Assembly: GCA_023078685.1 (NCBI GenBank)
Contig: JALGAS010000003.1
Coordinates: 1,736,001-1,800,000, forward strand
Direction: 5' to 3'
Length of the DNA: 64,000 nucleotides
Source of the DNA: Neopestalotiopsis rosae
Lineage: Eukaryota; Ascomycota; Sordariomycetes; Amphisphaeriales; Sporocadaceae
The position numbers were made by a program, and so were the translations under genes. This document shows, piece by piece, positions 57,808-64,000 of the stretch. Position 1 is the first letter of the stretch, and the number at the start of each line of letters is the position of its first letter. The notes beneath the pieces were generated by a model. It was not told the origin of the DNA. It was given only the letters and a program-made list of their open reading frames with translations, and did no database searches.

Positions 57808-59661
57808 ATGCCGGCCCGCTCAGACGAGGAATGCACAAACCCATTGTATTTGAGCTGGGTAAAGGAACTGCTCGAGCTCGCTGAGAAACGCAATGCTAAG
57901 AGCCGAACCGCCTATAAAAATGCCTACAACTCACTGAGGGCATGTCCGCTCTTCTTTACGCACCCCTGCCAGCTGGAGACCCTCAACGGTTTCGGCAAAG
58001 GTATTTGCGAGCAGCTTACCAAAAGGCTGCAAGATCATTGCAACGCAAATGGCTTGCCTATGCCGTCAAAGAAGAGGCCGAGGAGACGCGGCACGGGCTC
58101 GGCAGCACTCGATGGTGACGACGCCGGGGATTCGGACGACGAGGAGTCACAGCCGCGGCCTGCCAAGAAGCCACGAAAGGTCAAGGCTTACGTGCCACAA
58201 TACCGCTCTGGCCCATACGGCATTCTCTTGGGTCTAGCCGAGAACAATGCTTCTGGCATGACGGGTTTGACCAAGGCCGAACTCATAGATGCCGCTCAAC
58301 CACATTGTGACAGCTCCTATACGGTCGCTGACCAGGCCAATAAGTTTTACACGGCCTGGAACTCGTACAGAACCCTGGTCAACAAGGAGCTTATTGTGGA
58401 AAAGAAGAATCGTGCTCGGAAGTTCTATGTTCTCACCGATGCTGGTCTCGAGGTTGCAAGAAACATCAAGCGAGCCGCTGATCCCTCTGCACAGTTGCCT
58501 GAGCCTGATGACAGGCCTGGACCCTCGGACAGGCGGGAGCCTCGGAGACAGGCAATCCCAATCGAGAATGACGAAAACGACGACAATGACAATCTTTTTG
58601 TGGAAAGCGACGTCGAGGTGTCTGTTTCTGCACCAACCCCCGCAGCCCGGCCAAAGACAGCACCGTCAGAGTATGCAGACGTTGTCAAGGATGAAGATGG
58701 TTCCTTTGATCCCTCAGCCATACCCAGCTTCCGCCCGATTCGCCTGCAGCCAGGATCTTTCACTATACAGCTTATAATCGATCAACGAGAAATTCGCTCG
58801 AGAACTGATCGCGACTACATACAAGAGGAGCTCTATAAGCAGGGCGTCAAGCCAATCGTGAAACCTCTGCCGCTAGGTGATGCGATGTGGGTTGCGAAAT
58901 GCCACGATCCCAACTTCCTCGCTAGGACTGGGGCAGAGGGTGATGAGGTTGCGCTTGATTGGATTGCAGAGCGGAAGCGTCTTGATGATCTAGTTTCGAG
59001 TATCAAAGACGGTCGCTTTCACGAACAGAAGTTTCGACTCAAGAACGTTGGGCTCAAGAATGTTGTGTACATCATTGAGGAATTCAACATGAACGAGCAC
59101 ACTCGATCACATTACGAGTTGTCCGTCCAATCTGCCATTGCAACCACGCAAGTCACGAGTGGATTTTTTGTGAAGCAGACACAAAAGCTGGATGACACAA
59201 TCCGCTACCTGGTACGCATGACGAATAAGCTCAAAAAGCTGTACGAGGAAAAGCCACTATATATCATTCCGACGGACATCATCACGAGGAAGAACTACCT
59301 CCCTTTACTTCAAAGTCTTCGTGAGAAGGACCCGTCCACCAATCATTACATCAGCTACCAAGCTTTCTCATCCCTGGCATCAAAGTCTGAAATGATGACA
59401 CTACGAGATGTGTACCTAAGGTTTCTCATGTGTATCAGGGGGGTCACTGGCGAGAAGGCCCTGGCAATCCAGAAGAAGTGGAAGACTCCACGCGACTTGA
59501 TTGAAGCGTTTGATGATATGGGCTCGGGCGAGGTCGGAAGAAAGAAGAAGAACGACATGGTCTTCAATGAATTGGGTAACCAGCCTGGAGGCAAGAAGAT
59601 GACCAAGGCTCTGAGTGCAAAAATTGCCGGTATTTGGGCAGAGACTCCGTCGCAAGCCTGA
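57808..59661 (+). CDS. MUS81: Mus81, catalytic subunit of the Mus81-Eme1/Mms4 structure-specific endonuclease
   Basis: Cuts branched DNA (3' flaps, replication forks, nicked Holliday junctions) in recombination repair; needs Eme1/Mms4 as partner. Intron-free, 617 residues. An N-terminal helix-hairpin-helix (about 15-90, LNGFGKGICEQL) is followed by a basic nuclear-targeting region, a winged-helix domain (about 130-225) and an acidic linker. The XPF-type ERCC4 nuclease domain begins near 325 (LIIDQREIRS); its signature ERKRLDD is intact at residues 388-394. A C-terminal HhH2 ends the protein. Convergent with riboflavin synthase, 248 bp between stops. Eme1 is not in the window. Confidence 0.96.
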   Translation: MPARSDEECTNPLYLSWVKELLELAEKRNAKSRTAYKNAYNSLRACPLFFTHPCQLETLNGFGKGICEQLTKRLQDHCNANGLPMPSKKRPRRRGTGSAALDGDDAGDSDDEESQPRPAKKPRKVKAYVPQYRSGPYGILLGLAENNASGMTGLTKAELIDAAQPHCDSSYTVADQANKFYTAWNSYRTLVNKELIVEKKNRARKFYVLTDAGLEVARNIKRAADPSAQLPEPDDRPGPSDRREPRRQAIPIENDENDDNDNLFVESDVEVSVSAPTPAARPKTAPSEYADVVKDEDGSFDPSAIPSFRPIRLQPGSFTIQLIIDQREIRSRTDRDYIQEELYKQGVKPIVKPLPLGDAMWVAKCHDPNFLARTGAEGDEVALDWIAERKRLDDLVSSIKDGRFHEQKFRLKNVGLKNVVYIIEEFNMNEHTRSHYELSVQSAIATTQVTSGFFVKQTQKLDDTIRYLVRMTNKLKKLYEEKPLYIIPTDIITRKNYLPLLQSLREKDPSTNHYISYQAFSSLASKSEMMTLRDVYLRFLMCIRGVTGEKALAIQKKWKTPRDLIEAFDDMGSGEVGRKKKNDMVFNELGNQPGGKKMTKALSAKIAGIWAETPSQA

Positions 59662-59909
59662 GTTAGCATCAGAGTATGGCTCGAGTTATGACTGGCACCA
59701 TTGGACACGTATAGGACTGCTCTCAAGAAGACTTCGCATAGGACATGCTAGCTTCCCTACCGTTATTGTTTTTGAGACACGGCGAATCAAGCCAAGAGCA
59801 AGTCAGTCTGCCGATGAACAAAAAAAGGAAATATATTTGTCTATATCCTGCTTGCAGTCTATTCGAAGTCATTTGTACCTCAACAATCAAAGATTCGTCA
59901 TGCCAAAAT

Positions 59910-60772
59910 TCAAGTAGAATGCGCCCCCATGGCCTGGGCAACCAGATCTTGCACAATTTTCTCAACAATGGGCTTGAGCGCACCCTCATCGCCCTGAAGA
60001 TATCCGGCCATGCTCTTCTCGGCATACTTTGCCATCATGTCAACCTCTACGTTGACGCTATCGCCTTCCTTCTTCTGGGCCAGGACGACTTTTTCCTGGG
60101 TGTACGAGATGAGCATAACCTCCCACCAGCCCTCGGCATCGTTGACGGCGGTAATAGTCAGACTGGTACCGTCGAGGGCGATGAAGCCCTTGTATACGAC
60201 GTAGCGCAGGATCTCGCGGTTCTTGGGCTGGAAGCGCAGAGTTATGGCGTTGCCGTCGGGGGCGCGGCGGATAATGGTGGCGATGCTGTCGACGTGGCCC
60301 TGGACAAAGTGGCCGCCCATGCGGGTGTCGGCGCGGACGGCGCGCTCGAGGTTGACGCGCGAGCCGGCGCGGAGATCGCCGAGGTCGGTCAGGCGCAGGG
60401 TCTCGGGGGCGATGCCGACGGTGAAGCAGGGGCGCGGGTCGGCCTCGGGGGTGAGGGTCGTGGCCGTCAGGCACACGCCATTGACGGCGATGCTGTCGCC
60501 CAGGATGGCGTCGGACAGGAGCTTGGACGAGGCGGGCAGCGCAATGGTGAGGGAGGTGCCGCCGGTCGCGTCTTGCTGGTTGAGCTCGGTGACCTCTGTT
60601 TGGGTGTGATGAGAACTCTTCGGTCAGCGGTCTTCTTCCCCCCAATCTCAGGTCGCAGGTAGTGGTGGACGGCAAGGGGCGCCCGGGCAGGACGGAAAGC
60701 TGTTTCTTCTCGGCGCTTCGTCTATTTTGCGTTGCACGTACCTCCAATCTCTTCAACCAATCCTGTAAACAT
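59910..60772 (-). CDS. RIB5: Riboflavin synthase, alpha subunit
   Basis: Converts two 6,7-dimethyl-8-ribityllumazines to riboflavin and a pyrimidinedione, the last step of vitamin B2 synthesis; homotrimer. Exon 1 is 60772-60742 (31 nt, donor GTACGT) and exon 2 is 60595-59910, giving 238 residues. The N-terminus MFTGLVEEIG is the family signature. Two lumazine-binding barrels follow, each with a GxS-hydrophobic motif: GDSIAVNGVCLT and FIALDGTSLTIT. The MGGHFVQGHVD motif opens the second barrel. The long C-terminal helix (KYAEKSMAGYLQ onward) mediates trimerisation. A 0.9-kb divergent promoter is shared with the Pol X gene. Confidence 0.96.
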
Positions 60773-61675
60773 TTTGGGCGACGTAACGTTTGAATAGTTC
60801 CGACAAGAGAGCAGGTAGCACGAAGAAGAGAAAAAAAGGATTCAATCAAGGGAGCGGCGGCACACGGCGGATGAGGGATACTGGCAATGACATGACGTTC
60901 TCGAAGGCCGTTGAAGCTTGCCCCGCCATCCCCGTTGTAGATGGCCAGAGAATGCCCCGCGATCGCACAGGGGTCCTTTAGTGGGCGCGCAGAGCAGCAC
61001 TGCTGCACTGGCAGGTCAGCTAATGTACGTGTGTCCAGGGATGGTGCGGAGCATTTTTCTTCTTTCCGATATGCATTGCTGGGTATTCCGTAGTGTAGAT
61101 CTAGATCGATCTCGTCAGTCATTCAATCGTAGCTCCGAATACCAAAGTGCGATCAGGAATATGAAATTGTTTGATCGTGACTTTGATGAACAGTTCTAAA
61201 TCGTAATTAGTTCATTGGTGTCTAGAGCTCTAAGTTAACTGATACGAAGTAATTCAAAGCTTTCTATTCCGTAATAGACTCGACTCGACTGATGATATAT
61301 GGAAGGAATGTGGCGCACCTTGTGATTGGACCACATGCACTAAGACAAGGACGATGCTGCCTGCGCTCATCATTTACTTCATGACTTCTTTTGACGAAGT
61401 GGTCCCATCGTTTTTCGCAAAGCGCAACTTTTCCAAATCATACATCACAAACCGATCTGATCGACGCGCAAGTTCGTCGTATGTCTGCAGCGCGTAATCA
61501 TACACCCGGAGGCAATTCACACATGTCTCATTTCTTCGGACTGCATAATCAAATTTGTCTTCTGGAAATGAGGTGACAAACTTGTCGTCTCACCAACACC
61601 TTCTTCAGAGCTGACAATGATTGTGCATTCCTTGTCAACAGCCGCTACCTCGAGATGACGACATTGATGTAAAGC
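60773..61675. other. Divergent promoter region RIB5 / Pol X
   Basis: 0.9 kb with no credible gene. An in-frame TAA at 61670-61672 sits just upstream of the Pol X start. Confidence 0.5.
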
Positions 61676-64000
61676 ATGGATATAGATTTGGACGACAAGA
61701 AGGTTCTTTTTGATCGACTACAAAATCTACAGCAAGTCGCTAAGACCGATGACCAAACCTCTGAAGCCGAAGAAGCCATTCACCGAGCCAGATGCAAGGC
61801 ATTTGCAAGTTCGTACCTGACGAAACCAATACCCAGAGCACGGTCAACTGTTGGCGGCATCAGTAACCCGCGTGTCGAAGCCCCTCGGAGGACTGCCTCT
61901 GACTCCTCTGCTGCGAAAAAGACACCGATACCTGCCACTGGGACAGAAGTGATCGTGATTGAAGATACACCTGAGCCTGAGGGTATTCCTACCCAGGGAT
62001 GTCAAGTCGCGCCACTCTCCAATGCGACATCTCATGAGGAAAGTACCTGCGTACCGAACTCAGCACAGAGATCTTCGAGTCAGCCAAGCCGGAAAGTTTC
62101 ACACCCACAACTGCGCAAGACAAACCGGTCATCACCGCCAGCCGAAGACACACCACCGGTCATCATGGGTAAACGCAAGAGACCAACAAATCTCAAGATG
62201 GCACCCGAGGCTCAGCAATGGTTCAGGGGTTTGTCGTTTTTCTACTTTCCAAATAACGACACCAATGCTGTGCGAGAGCGGCGCATCACCAAGGCCCGTG
62301 AGCATGGCGCCGAATGGGTGCGTTCTCTGAGGGAGGCCACACATGTGATTGCTGATGCCGATCTTACTCGCAAAGATCTCGAAAAGGGCCTTCCTGCGAA
62401 TGAGCTGGCGGACAAGATTGTCGTCAATGATGCATATCCCATGGAATGCATCAGCTACCGTTCCTTGCTCAAGCCAGATCGGGAGAAATTCAAGGTCCCA
62501 GGATTACCGCTGGCAACCACCCCATCAATTGATCCTACACAATCTTCGCAAGCGTCAGAACGGTCTTTGCAGCCCAAGGCACCAAGAAGTCGCGCCAGAC
62601 ATGGTCATCTCGATCCGGCTGCCACTCCCCCGAGAAGTTATACTTCTACACAGGTCAGCACTCAGCTGTCTTCAGGCAACGTCATCTCGGAGTCTCAAAT
62701 GAGCAGCCAGAAGGACACTACCGAGATTGATCACAGAAGCAGCGTTTCCCAAGAGAGTATATTGCCAGGTACGGCCCAGGCAGGAGCACACGGCAAGGCT
62801 GACGATGATGAACTTGCGCAAATTATTGATTTCGCCAAAGCCAATCCAGACGCCAATGTCGACGTTGACAGTGAAATTGAGGACGGAAATCGTCCATCGT
62901 CTGCAGACGCGTCAAATTCCCCTTCTGTTGAACAAATAAATTTGGGCAATGAGAGAGATAGTTCAGACGATGAACCAGAGAGGAAGAAAACCATGAAAGC
63001 CAAGCCCAAGAGTCTAAAGAACGAGAATTGGCAAGACAAGTTTGCCTGTATGAAGGGCGGCACAATAGACTCCCATCCTGATAACCCCAATGCTGATACC
63101 ATTGCCATGTTGCAATCCATGTTAGATCACTATACAAGGAATGACGAGCATTGGCGTGTCACGGCATATCGCAGGGCCATTTCTGCCCTCCGCCAGCAGC
63201 CGACAAAAGTTCTCACAGCAACCCAAGCAAAAGATATTCCGGGTATCGGCGATCGTCTTGCCGACAAGATTGAAGAGATTGTCACCACTGGCCGTCTCAG
63301 GAGGCTGGAAGCAGCAGCGAATGAGCCAAATCACGAAACCCGTGAGTTGTTCTTGAAGGTATACGATGTTGGTCTTCAGACAGCAGAAAAGTGGATTGCT
63401 CAAGGTTACCGGACTCTCAACGACTTGCTTGAGAAGGCCAATCTCAGCAAGAATCAGCGCATAGGCGTGGATCACTTTGACGACTTGAATACACGCATCC
63501 CACGCGCCGAAGTCGAGGCTCTAGGCGACCACGTCAGGAGAGCCGCGCGCGACATCGACTCTAGAGTCGAGCTACTCATTGGTGGCAGCTATAGAAGAGG
63601 ATCAGACAGCTCAGGAGATATTGACTTTATAATCACCAAGAAAGGGACTACGACAAGTGCTGACCTCGGTCCATTTCTTGATCAACTCGTAAGCAATTTG
63701 ACGGAGGAAGGCTTTCTGACTGTCGGTCTCGCAACATCCCGCCGGTCCGAGACTGGGAACAAATGGCACGGTTGTTGTGTGCTTCCGTTGGAAGAATTCC
63801 CTGGCGAAAAGGCAAAATACAAACCAATCTGGAGACGTATCGATTTCCTCCTGGTGCCAGAGACCGAATTTGGAGCAGCGCTCCTGTATTTCACTGGCAA
63901 TGACTTGTTCAACAGGAGTATGCGCCTACTGGCAGATAAAAAGGGCATGTGTCTGAATCAGCGAGGGCTTTTCCGGGGCGTCATAAGAGGGCCAGGCAGA
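61676..64000 (+). CDS. POL4: Family X DNA polymerase (Pol lambda/Pol4-like), 3' end beyond the window
   Basis: Gap-filling polymerase for base-excision repair and non-homologous end joining. The frame is open for 775 codons to the window edge without a stop. The start is the first ATG after an in-frame TAA two codons upstream. Order of domains: disordered N-terminus; a BRCT-like region (about 165-265, WFRGLSFFYFPNN, ATHVIADADL); Ser/Pro linker with acidic runs; the 8-kDa lyase domain (about 480-545, YRRAISALR, IPGIGDRLADKIEEI); then the fingers and palm with the nucleotide-binding LIGGSYRRGS (G636-S638), catalytic D648 and D650 in SGDIDF and third aspartate D723 in RRIDFLL. The last visible part, FTGNDLFNRSMR to NQRGLF, is the thumb start; the final segment is cut. 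No intron is needed. Larger than yeast Pol4 because of the linker. Confidence 0.93.
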   Translation, partial: MDIDLDDKKVLFDRLQNLQQVAKTDDQTSEAEEAIHRARCKAFASSYLTKPIPRARSTVGGISNPRVEAPRRTASDSSAAKKTPIPATGTEVIVIEDTPEPEGIPTQGCQVAPLSNATSHEESTCVPNSAQRSSSQPSRKVSHPQLRKTNRSSPPAEDTPPVIMGKRKRPTNLKMAPEAQQWFRGLSFFYFPNNDTNAVRERRITKAREHGAEWVRSLREATHVIADADLTRKDLEKGLPANELADKIVVNDAYPMECISYRSLLKPDREKFKVPGLPLATTPSIDPTQSSQASERSLQPKAPRSRARHGHLDPAATPPRSYTSTQVSTQLSSGNVISESQMSSQKDTTEIDHRSSVSQESILPGTAQAGAHGKADDDELAQIIDFAKANPDANVDVDSEIEDGNRPSSADASNSPSVEQINLGNERDSSDDEPERKKTMKAKPKSLKNENWQDKFACMKGGTIDSHPDNPNADTIAMLQSMLDHYTRNDEHWRVTAYRRAISALRQQPTKVLTATQAKDIPGIGDRLADKIEEIVTTGRLRRLEAAANEPNHETRELFLKVYDVGLQTAEKWIAQGYRTLNDLLEKANLSKNQRIGVDHFDDLNTRIPRAEVEALGDHVRRAARDIDSRVELLIGGSYRRGSDSSGDIDFIITKKGTTTSADLGPFLDQLVSNLTEEGFLTVGLATSRRSETGNKWHGCCVLPLEEFPGEKAKYKPIWRRIDFLLVPETEFGAALLYFTGNDLFNRSMRLLADKKGMCLNQRGLFRGVIRGPGR

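Overview
The window is nuclear DNA from a filamentous ascomycete, probably a Sordariomycete and plausibly Hypocreales. The evidence is short GT-AG introns (mostly 55-170 nt), about one gene per 3.5 kb, pyrimidine-rich leaders, and a gene set typical of moulds: a Mep ammonium permease, a HET-domain protein, Per1, Eaf6, Pmt4 and Mus81. The assignment rests on protein likeness alone. No rRNA, tRNA, CRISPR array or intact transposon was recognised. Exon boundaries below were worked out by hand from splice consensus and frame continuity.

Layout. 1-4.8 kb is a long upstream region with no convincing gene, followed by a Mep1/3-type ammonium permease (4.8-6.7 kb). 7.6-9.0 kb holds an orphan coiled-coil protein with a degenerate tandem duplication behind it. 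9.9-18.6 kb is a minus-strand run: an S9 dipeptidyl-peptidase-5-like enzyme, EAF6 (NuA4 subunit), an SRRM1-like PWI/RS splicing protein and a small Gln-rich protein. A FAHD1-type acylpyruvase (19.7-20.7 kb, +), a 63-residue SCA7-domain mini-protein (22 kb, +), PMT4 (22.5-24.9 kb, -) and a RidA-family enzyme with a mitochondrial presequence (26.5-27.2 kb, +) follow.

27.4-38.7 kb looks accessory. It has a HET-domain protein (-), a membrane-anchored protein of unknown family whose model closes only with two GC-AG introns (-), a Cys-rich small protein (+) and a type I membrane pepsin-like protein lacking catalytic aspartates (+). A gene-poor stretch of about 5 kb comes next. It ends at an unusually AUG-poor leader of a C2H2 transcription factor (44.7-47.1 kb, +).

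50.2-64 kb is housekeeping: PER1 (GPI-anchor remodelling), a PRMT1 arginine methyltransferase, phosphoacetylglucosamine mutase (chitin/UDP-GlcNAc precursor supply), MUS81 endonuclease, riboflavin synthase, and a family X DNA polymerase cut by the right edge.

No operon-like or biosynthetic-cluster logic is visible. Two themes recur: secretory-pathway and cell-wall biogenesis (PMT4, PER1, AGM1) and DNA repair (MUS81, Pol X). Stop-free introns of length 3n occur in several genes, so naive open reading frames overestimate those exons.
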